DNA from: Trichodesmium sp050015995
GTDB taxonomy: Bacteria; Cyanobacteriota; Cyanobacteriia; Cyanobacteriales; Microcoleaceae
Direction of reading: 5' to 3'
NCBI RefSeq assembly: GCF_050015995.1
Contig: NZ_JBNHEP010000141.1
Coordinates: 11,712-75,711, forward strand
Length of the DNA: 64,000 nt
The notes under the pieces: generated by a model
What the model was told of the DNA's origin: nothing
What the model saw: only the letters and a program-made list of their open reading frames with translations
Database searches by the model: none
Position numbers and translations under genes: made by a program
Part shown: piece by piece, positions 26,195 through 34,340 of the stretch
Layout of the letters: every line of letters begins with the position of its first letter
Position numbering within the stretch: the stretch's first letter is position 1

Positions 26195-27020
26195 CGATTT
26201 GTAGGGGCGGGTTTAGCCGGAAACCTTGGTACATGATATTAATTTATCTAAACCCGCCCCGCTTTCAACCTGATATTGGGTAATGCTGATATTGATAACT
26301 ACGCGTTACGGGGGGGCGAGTTTATTTGATTTGGGGTGATTTCCATTAATTTAACGCGGAACCCNNNNNNNNNNNNNNNNNNNNNNNNNNNNNNNNNNNN
26401 NNNNNNNNNNNNNNNNNNNNNNNNNNNNNNNNNNNNNNNNNNNNNNNNNNNNNNNNNNNNNNNNGCCCCTACCTCATCAACGTTAAAAAATCCTAGGGGC
26501 GGGTTTCACCAAAAATCTGATTATAACTGATTGATTTATGTTAACCCTGCCCCGCTTTCAACCCGATCAATGGTAATGCTGATATTGATTGAACGGGGAA
26601 TGGGGGCTGGTTTATTTGATTTGGGGTGATTTCCATTAACTTAACGCGGAACCCGCCCCTACCTCATCAACGTTAAAAAATCCTAGGGGCGGGTTTCACC
26701 AAAAATCTGGTGATAACTGATTGATTTATGTTAACCCGCCCCGCTTTCAACCTGATATTGGGTAATGCCGATCTTGATGACTACGGGTACGGGGGGCGGG
26801 TTTATTTGATTTAGGGTGATTGCCATTAATTTAACGTGGAACCCGCCCCTACATCCGTTAAAAATTTGTAGGGGCGGGTTTCACCAAAAATCTGATTATA
26901 ACTGATTGATTTATGTTAACCCGCCCCGTGCATAATATCGCCTGGGGGTGGGTTTATTTGATTTGGGGTGATTGCCATTAATTTAACGTGGAACCCGCCC
27001 CTACATCCGTTAAAAAGCTG
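26195..27020. repeat. Tandem repeat array D (185-190-bp unit) with assembly gap 26365-26464
   Basis: Four or more copies contain AACCCGCCCCGCTTTCAACC, GGTGATTTCCATTAA, TTTAACGCGGAACCCGCCCC and TAGGGGCGGGTTTCACC. The GTTAACCCGCCCC block recurs at intervals of 190 and 185 bp (26541, 26731, 26916). The unit is rich in inverted GGGGCGGGTT/AACCCGCCCC arms. It fills the space between the converging Hstk-type and WD40-kinase genes, ends about 35 bp from the kinase stop, and does not copy coding sequence. Confidence 0.85.
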
Positions 27021-27054
27021 TAAGATAATTCAAAAGTTCAACTCATAACTGATT

Positions 27055-29049
27055 TCACGGAACTTGCCAAATTTTAATCGTTTTATCATTACTCCCACTG
27101 GCTAAACTTCTACCATCCTGACTAAACACTACCGAAAATACATCACTAGCATGACCATTAAGGGTTTCCAACAATTCCCCAGTAATAGCATCCCATAAAT
27201 TAATACTGCCATTGCGATATCCACTGGCAACTATTTTGCCATTCGGACTAAATGCCACCGACAAAACATCACTCATACCATACTTCAAATTTTGTATGGG
27301 TGTCGAAATAAGCTCCCCTCCATAAACCTGCCATAACTTAATCGTGCCATCCCTACTACCACTCGCTAATACTCCACCATCTGGACTAAAACTTAGCGAT
27401 CGCACCCAGTCTGAATGACCCTTAACTGAAAATAACTCTTTCGCCTTTTGCAAATCCCATATTTTAATAGTTTGGTCGCGACTGCCACTTGCCAAAATTC
27501 CACCATCTTGATTAAAAGCAACAGTATAAACCCGGTCTTCATGTCCGACCAAACTAAACCAGCGCTTTGCCTTCTGCAAATTCCAAATTTCAATAGTTTT
27601 ATCCCTACCTCCACTTGCCAACATTTGATTATCCGGACTAAACGCTACCGTATCCACCCAGTCAGAATGACCGATAAGAGTAAACCAACGTTTGCCTTTT
27701 TTCATATCCCAAATTTCAATAGTTTTATCCCGACTCCCACTCGCCAACATTTCCCCATCTTGACTAAACGCCACTGTTTGTACAGAGTCACCATGACCAG
27801 TAAGAGTAAACCAACGTCTACCTTTTTTCATATCCCAAATTTCAATAGTTTTATCCCGACTAGCACTCGCCAAAGTTTCCCCATCCGGACTAAATGCTAC
27901 TGAGTTTACCGAGTCAAAATGTCCGGTCAAAGTCAAGACACATTTCCAGGTTGACTGTTGTGGTTGGGGAATAACAGTTGGTTGCACAACATGAGGCGGT
28001 GCAGTAATAGAATTTGTGGGTTGTTTTGTTTGCGGTTTCGGAGGTTGGTATGTTGGTATAGGTGGTCTGGTAGGAGTTGGAGATGGTGTTGGTCTTCTGG
28101 TTGGGGATGGTGTGGGTGGAGAAATATTAGGGAGAGTAGGGAGTTTCACGTCTGGGTTTAATTCTTTCATTACTTCCGCAGCAGACTGGTAACGCATTTT
28201 GGGATTAGTTGCCAACATTTTATCAAGAATTCTCCCTAACATACTATTAATAGATTGACTTAAATAATCTCGCCATACCCATTTATCTTTCATTACATCA
28301 AATAGATCGAAAGGAGAGACTTGAGTCAACAAATAAATACAAGTTACTCCCAAACTATAGATATCGCTGGCAAAAATAGCATGACCTCTAACTTGTTCTG
28401 GAGCGACATATTCTGGACTACCAATTATTGTTCCAGGCTGCATTAAAGAAGTTCCGGTAATAACTTTAGCTGCACCAAAATCAACTAAGACTAATTTATT
28501 AGTATTAGTCATCCATCCAGTAGTTTGTGGAATAGAACTACGACGAATAATATTTTCTGGTTTTATATCCCGATGAATTACTCTATATTCGTGAATAAAC
28601 TGTAAAACTGGTAATAATTCATTCAAGATTTGTTTAATTTGATTACTATCAAACGGACCCTTTTTTATTGACTCTTCAGCTAAATTAGAACCGTCGATAA
28701 ATTCTTGTACTAAATATTGATTATTATCCTGTTCAAAGTGAGCTAATAATTCGGGAATTTGTGGATGTTGACCAAGTTCATCTAATCTAACTGCCTCTTG
28801 TTGAAATAACTCGGCAGCCTTTTTTGGGTCGCCAGTATTTTGAGGTAAAAATTGTTTAATTACACAAGGGGGATGAGAAGGTTTATCTTCATCTACGGCA
28901 AAAAAGGTTCTACCAAAACCACCCCTACCGATAGGTTTAATGGGGCGATATCTTTCTCTCAGCAGCAATTTTGACCCACAAGCGAGGCAATATAATGTCC
29001 CTTCAGAATTTTGGGGATTTTGACATTGAGGATTTAAGCAATAACTCAT
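27055..29049 (-). CDS. Ser/Thr protein kinase with seven WD40 repeats
   Basis: The 664-residue protein starts with a zinc-ribbon-like motif (Cys4, Cys9, Cys21, Cys24), then a Hanks-type kinase domain at about 33-300: glycine loop GRGGFG at 41-46, VIKQF with Lys65, VIHRDIKPENIIRR, VLVDFGAAK and GSPEYVAPEQ. A Pro/Thr-rich linker (about 305-365, many PTP steps) leads to seven WD40 units, the first GHFDSVNSVAFSPDGETLAS and the last ending SNDKTIKIWQVP, enough for a full propeller. No membrane segment is present, so it is probably cytosolic. The WD40 propeller likely selects partners. The first four propeller blades are near-identical, suggesting recent duplication. The nearby kinase at 31090 has the same zinc-ribbon/kinase front with a different output domain. 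Confidence 0.94.
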   Translation of the reverse strand: MSYCLNPQCQNPQNSEGTLYCLACGSKLLLRERYRPIKPIGRGGFGRTFFAVDEDKPSHPPCVIKQFLPQNTGDPKKAAELFQQEAVRLDELGQHPQIPELLAHFEQDNNQYLVQEFIDGSNLAEESIKKGPFDSNQIKQILNELLPVLQFIHEYRVIHRDIKPENIIRRSSIPQTTGWMTNTNKLVLVDFGAAKVITGTSLMQPGTIIGSPEYVAPEQVRGHAIFASDIYSLGVTCIYLLTQVSPFDLFDVMKDKWVWRDYLSQSINSMLGRILDKMLATNPKMRYQSAAEVMKELNPDVKLPTLPNISPPTPSPTRRPTPSPTPTRPPIPTYQPPKPQTKQPTNSITAPPHVVQPTVIPQPQQSTWKCVLTLTGHFDSVNSVAFSPDGETLASASRDKTIEIWDMKKGRRWFTLTGHGDSVQTVAFSQDGEMLASGSRDKTIEIWDMKKGKRWFTLIGHSDWVDTVAFSPDNQMLASGGRDKTIEIWNLQKAKRWFSLVGHEDRVYTVAFNQDGGILASGSRDQTIKIWDLQKAKELFSVKGHSDWVRSLSFSPDGGVLASGSRDGTIKLWQVYGGELISTPIQNLKYGMSDVLSVAFSPNGKIVASGYRNGSINLWDAITGELLETLNGHASDVFSVVFSQDGRSLASGSNDKTIKIWQVP

Positions 29050-29081
29050 ATTAACAAGATTAGGCTACTATGTCTATGTTA

Positions 29082-29205
29082 ATTTAGGGAGTAGGGAGTA
29101 GGGAGTAGGGAGTAGGGAAGATGGAGAATAGGACAGAGCTGTTTCATTCTGGCAAAAAGCAGAGTGTGGGAAGTGTGGGGAGTGTGGGGAGTGTGGGGAG
29201 TAAGA
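29082..29205. repeat. GGGAGTA and GTGTGGGGA simple tandem repeats
   Basis: Four to five copies of GGGAGTA at 29086-29118 and four copies of GTGGGGAGT near 29166-29200 fill the spacer upstream of the WD40 kinase. They have no coding potential. Confidence 0.7.
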
Positions 29206-29262
29206 AACTTCCAAAAAGTTGATTCAATACTTCCCCTTCGACAATTCTCCATTGTCAGTATT

Positions 29263-29868
29263 TTAAATTGGCATAATGTCGTCAAGTCGCAATTGTAAAT
29301 CAGGAAATATATAAGAATAAATAGGCTCTCCCAAACGATATTGTGTTTGCTGATAGACACCATTCACTAACTGGCAAATTGTGAAAGTAGGTTGTTTCGG
29401 ATTACCAATAAATTGCAAACCACCCAAGCCCATAAAATCCACAATCCAATATTCTGAAATATTTAAAAAAGCATATTCTTCTACTTTTCTAGCATAATCA
29501 TCTTGCCAATTTGTACTAACAACTTCTGCAACAAGTTTGATGGTACTACCGTTACAAATTACTGATTCTTTTTGCCAAAGAGGTTCTTTAATTAATTCTG
29601 ATTTATCTAAAACAATCACATCAGGACATAGGGCAGTTGCTTCAGCAAATAGGGGTTGGACTAAACAATTTTTCGGAATCAACCAGTTGAAATTATTCCG
29701 AAAAATTTCAACATAAATTCTACCAGCAATACTCCCAGCAACAGCTTCGTGAGGACCAGTAGGCTGCATCTCTCTTAGTTCTCCGTCAATGAGTTCATAG
29801 TTTGTATTATCTCCATATTGGGTAATAAATTCTTCAAAGCTTAGTTGTTTGGATGAAGTATAGGTCAT
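29263..29868 (-). CDS. Uma2-family (DUF820) putative endonuclease
   Basis: The 201-residue protein has the full Uma2 domain: LSFEEFITQYGDNTNYELID at the start, then GELREMQPTGPHEAVAG, LCPDVIVLDKSE with the metal-binding Asp, KLVAEVVSTNWQDDYARKV with the second acidic residue and Lys, and EYAFLNISEYWIVDF. Its length fits the family. Genes of this family are numerous in cyanobacteria, often near mobile elements, and their biological role is unsettled. It is unrelated in sequence detail to the Uma2 gene at 6499, which lacks the LSFEEF start. A CAGTTAT heptamer run lies just upstream of the start. Confidence 0.88.
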   Translation of the reverse strand: MTYTSSKQLSFEEFITQYGDNTNYELIDGELREMQPTGPHEAVAGSIAGRIYVEIFRNNFNWLIPKNCLVQPLFAEATALCPDVIVLDKSELIKEPLWQKESVICNGSTIKLVAEVVSTNWQDDYARKVEEYAFLNISEYWIVDFMGLGGLQFIGNPKQPTFTICQLVNGVYQQTQYRLGEPIYSYIFPDLQLRLDDIMPI

Positions 29869-29997
29869 TTCAGTTATCAGTTATTAGTTAATAGTTATGA
29901 GTTATAGTAGTCGCCATTATTGTTAGTAGTATTGAACTGAGACCTCTAAAAATGTAGTTTGGGTTGAGGAACGAAACCTAACTTAAGCTTATTACGA

Positions 29998-30563
29998 CTA
30001 TTTGAGATATTTTTTAATAAAAGCATCTGGAGTTAAGCACTCAAAATCAGCGATTGCTTTAATTAGTTTTCTATTAGAAGAGACAAAACAATCTGTTGAC
30101 CCAAACTTAGCTGTAAGAAAAACTTCTATATCTTCTGTGGGGATATTTCCTGTTGAATTAATTTCTTTTGAGAGATTGCGCCACTCCGCATCAGGGGTAA
30201 CATAAAAGATGTTTAGATTTGACCAAATAAGACCAAGAACTAGACCTGCTTTGTCTTTATTCCATAAATATTTACCCACTCGCCGGATTTGGTCAATTAA
30301 CTCAGGAGACAAAATAATTTCAGCAATTAACAATTAATAATTACTCCTTCTTTAAAGAAGGGGATTGACACTTACGGAAAAATCAAAATTTTTCCCCTAT
30401 CCAAGGAGAGGCTTTAAACCTTAAATTATTTAATTATTAATTATTAATTATTAATTATTTGGTAACCTATAGACTCAAGAATTTTTGCCTCATCTGAATT
30501 AACTTCTTGAATGCCGATTATATAAACATTTGTATCAAGACATAAACGTTTGATTTTAGACAT
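29998..30563 (-). pseudogene. VapC-like PIN-domain toxin, split by a small mobile element
   Basis: The first part (30563 to about 30460) reads SKIKRLCLDTNVYIIGIQEV and continues to ESIGYQ, the N-terminal strand of a PIN ribonuclease with its first catalytic Asp (LDTN). The second part (30333-29998) reads AEIILSPELIDQIRRVGKYL, IEVFLTAKFGSTDCFVSSNRK and ends CLTPDAFIKKYLK, the C-terminal half with the later acidic residues (E, D). The two parts are in different frames and are separated by about 120 bp with stops, an element also found at 51961-52075. The ATG overlaps the stop of the antitoxin gene (TAATG), the normal arrangement of such pairs. The toxin is therefore very probably inactive. Confidence 0.85.
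30334..30460 (+). mobile_element. MITE-like element inserted in the PIN toxin gene, copy 1
   Basis: Between TAATTATTAATT-type flanks lie CTCCTTCTTTAAAGAAGG, then GGATTGAC, then CCTATCCAAGGAGAGG and CTTTAAACC. The sequence is the same, in reverse orientation, as the insert in the DUF5615 gene near 52 kb. Its boundaries are blurred by the ATTAATT repeats. It is non-coding and too short for a transposase. Confidence 0.7.
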
Positions 30564-30799
30564 TATTTTACTCTATCTTTTTCCTGAAGCATTTCTAACT
30601 TAACCTTTTTAATTAGATCGAGTATTTTTTCCTGAGAATCATATCCTTTAGCTTTTGCTATTTCCCGCATAATCTCAAATTCATCTGGCTCATTTTTGGC
30701 AACAAGAATAATGTCTATTTCGTCATTACTAAACTCTGGAGGAACAGTAATTTTTACTTCTCCATTTTTCACTGTTCCTTTTGTTTGTATAATTCTCAT
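30563..30799 (-). CDS. Antitoxin of the broken PIN toxin pair
   Basis: The 78-residue protein starts MRIIQTKGTVKNGEVKITVP and continues PEFSNDEIDIILVAK, a small beta-rich DNA-binding-like N-terminus, with an acidic helical tail (FEIMREIAKAKGYDSQEKIL). Its size, position and 1-nt stop/start overlap with the PIN gene identify it as the antitoxin. I cannot name the antitoxin family with certainty. It is intact although its toxin is split, as expected if toxin loss comes first. It lies next to tRNA-His. Confidence 0.7.
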   Translation of the reverse strand: MRIIQTKGTVKNGEVKITVPPEFSNDEIDIILVAKNEPDEFEIMREIAKAKGYDSQEKILDLIKKVKLEMLQEKDRVK

Positions 30800-30921
30800 C
30801 CCATACCTCTTTTTTCTTACTGATAATATTTGATATACAGAGCTTGTTCTTTGGGCAGCAGTTCCTCAAAAACAATAAAGCCTTAAAACATAAACGTTTT
30901 AAGACTGTATAATACAAAAAG

Positions 30922-30995
30922 GGCGAACGATGGGACTCGAACCCACGAATGGTGGAACCACAAACCACTGCCTTAACCACTTGGCCACGCTCGCC
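30922..30995 (-). tRNA. tRNA-His (GTG)
   Basis: Read on the minus strand, the molecule folds into a cloverleaf. An extra G precedes the acceptor stem GCGAGCG, the D arm is GCC...GGC, and the anticodon GTG sits in TTGTGGT. The T arm is GTGGG-TTCGAGT-CCCAT, then CGTTCGC and discriminator C. The extra 5' G opposite a C discriminator is the hallmark of tRNA-His. One pair at the top of the anticodon stem is T-T, a small irregularity. CCA is not fully encoded. Confidence 0.93.
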
Positions 30996-31089
30996 GTGAA
31001 TTTTTTCTTACAGTTTATTAATATAGCACTACCAAATTATATTTGTAAACCCCCTTGACAAAAATATAAAATCTAAAACTTCCCCATCA

Positions 31090-32613
31090 ATGAGTTATTG
31101 TGTTAATTCTCAATGCCCCAAACCAGAAAACCCAGATACAGTAAGTTATTGCCAGAGTTGCCAATCTCCCTTAATTCTCCAGGGACGCTATCGTATTCTG
31201 AAAAAAGTTGGTCAGGGAGGCTTTGGCAAAACATTCTTGGCGGTAGATGAACAACATCCGCTGAAGCTTCCATGTATTCTTAAGCAAATATCATTTCCCA
31301 CCCTCGACCCCGAAAGCCACCAAACAACAGCTAGACTATTTCGGCGGGAGGTAATGCGGTTAGGGCAGTTGGGGCAACATCCACAAATTCCTCTACTTTT
31401 GGCTCATTTCCAATACAATCAAAATTTATATTTAGTGCAGGAATATATTCAAGGTCTGACATTAAAGCAAGAATTAAAACAAGGTCTCTTCAGCGAAGAA
31501 CAAATATGGCAACTTTTACGAGAGTTACTGCCAATATTGAAATTTATTCATCAGCATCAAATTATTCACCGAGATATCAAACCAGAAAATATTATTCGTC
31601 GAACTTTCCCACCTATTAACTATCAAAAACCACCCCACCTACCAGGAGAAAATAAACTGGAAAAATTAGGAAAAGTAGGGGAAATTGTATTAATTGATTT
31701 TGGCGTGGCGAAGTTGCTGACGGGTACAGCTTTAATTCGCACTGGTACAATTATTGGAAGTCCGGAATATATGGCACCGGAGCAAACCAGGGGGAAAGCA
31801 CTGCCAGCAAGTGACTTATTTAGTTTGGGTGTAACTTGCATTCATTTACTGACGGATGTTGCACCGTGGGATATGTTCGATGTTATTAATGACTCTTGGA
31901 GATGGCGAGATTTTTTGCCGAGTGGGAGTAGTGTAAGTCAACGTATCGGCAATATATTAGATAAGTTGTTGCAAAATTCTGTGAGTCAACGCTATCAGAC
32001 AGCGGAAGAAGTTTTGGAAGCGTTGGAGTCTCGCTCTAATATTGTCAGGCAACCTGTGAAAAATGCAGAGTCTTTGGCGCGGGTAAATCAAAAGTTACCT
32101 CTGTTGCCATCGGTACCGAGTTTGGTGGGGAGGTTTATTCCGCAAATTATGGCACTGGATGAAAATGAGTTAATTTCGGCAGTGGGGGTAAAGTATGGGA
32201 AATTGCAATATTTGTTGGCAGTGCAAAAGTGGCAGGAAGCGGATGTGGAAACTTGGGGAGTTTTGTGTGATGCTTTGGGGAAGAGGAGAAAAAGTTATTT
32301 GTTTCAGGATGATATTGATAATTTACCTTGTGAAGATTTGCTGACTATCGATCGCCTCTGGGTAAAATATAGTCAGGGAAAGTTTGGGTTGAGCGTGCAA
32401 AAACAGATTTATGAGAGTGTGGATGAAGATTATGGAAAATTCTGTAGTCAGGTTGGTTGGTTGACTTATAATCTGCATTTTCGCGATCGGGGATTTAAGT
32501 TTAGAAATTGGGCACCAGTTGGTCATTTACCTTCAAGAATTTGGTCAGGAGGTCAAAAATGGTGGATTCATGCTGAGGCAATGGCAAAAAAGTTAGATAA
32601 GTGTTTGTTGTAG
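31090..32613 (+). CDS. Ser/Thr protein kinase with C-terminal GUN4 domain
   Basis: The 507-residue protein has a zinc-ribbon-like front (Cys4, Cys9, Cys21, Cys24), a Hanks-type kinase (GQGGFG at 41-46, ILKQ with Lys65, IIHRDIKPENII, LIDFGVAK, GSPEYMAPEQ) and a GUN4 domain at about 355-505. GUN4 marks include KYGKLQYLLAVQKWQEAD, CEDLLTIDRLWVKYSQGKFG and FRDRGFKFRNWAPVGHLP. GUN4 binds porphyrins and stimulates Mg-chelatase in the stand-alone protein, so a role sensing tetrapyrroles is plausible but inferred. It is transcribed away from tRNA-His. The same kinase front occurs in the WD40 kinase at 27055. Confidence 0.94.
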   Translation: MSYCVNSQCPKPENPDTVSYCQSCQSPLILQGRYRILKKVGQGGFGKTFLAVDEQHPLKLPCILKQISFPTLDPESHQTTARLFRREVMRLGQLGQHPQIPLLLAHFQYNQNLYLVQEYIQGLTLKQELKQGLFSEEQIWQLLRELLPILKFIHQHQIIHRDIKPENIIRRTFPPINYQKPPHLPGENKLEKLGKVGEIVLIDFGVAKLLTGTALIRTGTIIGSPEYMAPEQTRGKALPASDLFSLGVTCIHLLTDVAPWDMFDVINDSWRWRDFLPSGSSVSQRIGNILDKLLQNSVSQRYQTAEEVLEALESRSNIVRQPVKNAESLARVNQKLPLLPSVPSLVGRFIPQIMALDENELISAVGVKYGKLQYLLAVQKWQEADVETWGVLCDALGKRRKSYLFQDDIDNLPCEDLLTIDRLWVKYSQGKFGLSVQKQIYESVDEDYGKFCSQVGWLTYNLHFRDRGFKFRNWAPVGHLPSRIWSGGQKWWIHAEAMAKKLDKCLL

Positions 32614-32747
32614 GTAGTAGCTGAAATAATTTTCTGGAAAGGTTTAGCTATCAACCCATAAAAGTAAAAAAAACCGATATTTGAGGAATTGATTTTTTCT
32701 GAGCGATCGCTTATACTACTACCAAAATTTTAAAGGGGATTTAAAAT

Positions 32748-33353
32748 ATGTATGAAAATCTGGAAGTAGACCATATTTTTAGAATAGTTGAAGATGATGC
32801 GGATGCGATAAATCAAATATCATCACTAGGTTTTTCTCCTTCTGAAATTAGGGAGCATACTCAACAAGGAACCAGTTCAAGGTTTATTTTTTTTGAGAAA
32901 AATTATTTAGAACTAATATATCTTAGAAGTAGAGAAGAATCCCAGAATAACTTTGTTAAATTTCATCAAAGGGTGGATAATTTCCGAAATAAATCTGGTT
33001 CCCCCTATGGAATAGCTTTTAGAGGTAAACTTTCAGATATCGAGAAAAATGATTTTGAATTATATCAACCTAAATACAATTTATATGGTAAAAGTTTCAT
33101 TATCTATATGCACGGTTCCTATTTCACAAATCCAGAAATGCCAGCGATATTTTTCCTGGAAGTAAGTAACAGTACAAAAGAGGAATTTTATCCGATAAAC
33201 AGGGGGTTGTCTTGTAAAAGAGATATCTCTTTAAATCAATTTACTGATGTAGTATTAATTTCTCCAATATTAAAAGAAGAGTCTTTTGGAAATTTTGAAA
33301 TTCAGAGAGGGGATGAGGAAAAATTACTAATTAATGGTAAATTTTCATTTTGA
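32748..33353 (+). CDS. Glyoxalase-like (VOC superfamily) domain protein
   Basis: The 201-residue protein begins VDHIFRIVEDDADAINQISS and continues LGFSPSEIREHTQQGTSSRF, IFFEKNYLELIYL. This matches the glyoxalase-like domain (Glyoxalase_3 type) in which the His of DHIF and the Glu of YLELIYL lie at metal-site positions. The C-terminal half (RGKLSDIEKNDFELY; MPAIFFLEVSN) is beta-rich. The substrate is unknown. A ribosome-binding AAGGGGAT lies about 8 nt before the ATG. It stands alone between the GUN4 kinase and the xseB array, on the other strand from xseAB. Confidence 0.75.
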   Translation: MYENLEVDHIFRIVEDDADAINQISSLGFSPSEIREHTQQGTSSRFIFFEKNYLELIYLRSREESQNNFVKFHQRVDNFRNKSGSPYGIAFRGKLSDIEKNDFELYQPKYNLYGKSFIIYMHGSYFTNPEMPAIFFLEVSNSTKEEFYPINRGLSCKRDISLNQFTDVVLISPILKEESFGNFEIQRGDEEKLLINGKFSF

Positions 33354-33479
33354 TAATTATCAGTTTTAGGGAATAGGGAATAGGGAATAGAGATTAGTAT
33401 TAAACTGTACCTCACTATCCTCTAAATTTTCAATTAATAAATTAATTTCTTGTTTACCTTGAAAGAGAAAAGCTTCAGA

Positions 33480-34160
33480 TGTTTATCCATATTAATCTCC
33501 ATATTAATCCGTATATCCGTGGCAAAATCCTTGTGTACCATATCTCCTAAAAGTCATCCTTTAAAGTTTCAATTAATAAATTCATTAAATATCTATCCAT
33601 ATTAATCCGTATATCCGTGGCAAAATCCTTGTGTGCCATCCCTCCTAAAAGTCATCCTTTAAAGTTTCAATTAATAAATTCATTAAAGATTTATCCATAT
33701 TAATCCGTATATCCGTGGCAAAATCCTTGTNNNNNNNNNNNNNNNNNNNNNNNNNNNNNNNNNNNNNNNNNNNNNNNNNNNNNNNNNNNNNNNNNNNNNN
33801 NNNNNNNNNNNNNNNNNNNNNNNNNNNNNNAAATTCATTAAAGATTTATCCATATTAATCCGTATATCCGTGGCAAAATCCTTGTATGCCATCCCTCCTA
33901 AAAATCATCCTCTAAAGTTTCAATTAATAAATTCATTAAAGATTTATCCATATTAATCCGTATATCCGTGGCAAAATCCTTGTATGCCATCCCTCCTAAA
34001 AATCATCCTCTAAAGTTTCAATTAATAAATTCATTAAAGATTTATCCATATTAATCAGTATATCCGTGGCAAAATCCTTGTGTGCCATCCCGCCTAAAAA
34101 TCATCCTCTAAATCATCCGTATATCCGTGGCAAAATCCTTGTTTGCTATCCTCTAAAGTT
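33480..34160. repeat. Tandem repeat array E (98-bp unit) copying the xseB 3' end, with assembly gap 33731-33830
   Basis: Six or more units contain AAAGTTTCAATTAATAAATT, then CATATTAATCCGTATATCC and GTGGCAAAATCCTTGT, at spacings of 98 bp. On the minus strand each unit encodes MNLLIETLEDDF and a stop, the natural end of exonuclease VII small subunit. The unit is therefore the xseB 3' tip plus about 55 bp of downstream sequence, amplified in tandem. The array is uniform with no variable spacers, so it is not a CRISPR array. Confidence 0.88.
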
Positions 34161-34336
34161 TCAATTAATAAATTCATTTTTTGCTCACCTTGAGTGAGAA
34201 AAGCTTCACATTTTTGCAAATCTGCTACAGCAAGAGAAAACTTTTCAAATACTTCCTCTAATGTTAATTCCCCTGATTCAATTTCATCAATAATCTCCTC
34301 AATATTAATAACAGTTTCCTCATAATCAAATTCCAT
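34094..34336 (-). CDS. xseB: Exodeoxyribonuclease VII small subunit
   Basis: XseB is the small subunit of exonuclease VII, which degrades single-stranded DNA and works with XseA encoded just upstream. I choose the start at 34336 (MEFDYEETV), which has GGAG about 7 nt upstream, over one that overlaps xseA by 23 bp. The 80-residue helical protein has the family pattern IIDEIESGELTLEEVFEKFS and GEQKMNLLIETLED. The last 16 residues (SKQGFCHGYTDDLEDDF) are not natural family sequence. Comparison with the array downstream shows that a deletion fused codon LED to the non-coding part of a repeat unit and on to the stop of the next unit. Confidence 0.9.
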   Translation of the reverse strand: MEFDYEETVINIEEIIDEIESGELTLEEVFEKFSLAVADLQKCEAFLTQGEQKMNLLIETLEDSKQGFCHGYTDDLEDDF

Positions 34337-34340
34337 TTTT

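Noticed and set aside
30729..30980. Open frame across the tRNA-His region
   Set aside because: It reads through a clear tRNA cloverleaf and into the antitoxin start, so it is not a gene.
33480..34100. Regular 98-bp repeats that could suggest a CRISPR array
   Set aside because: The whole unit is repeated with no variable spacers, and it encodes the end of xseB.
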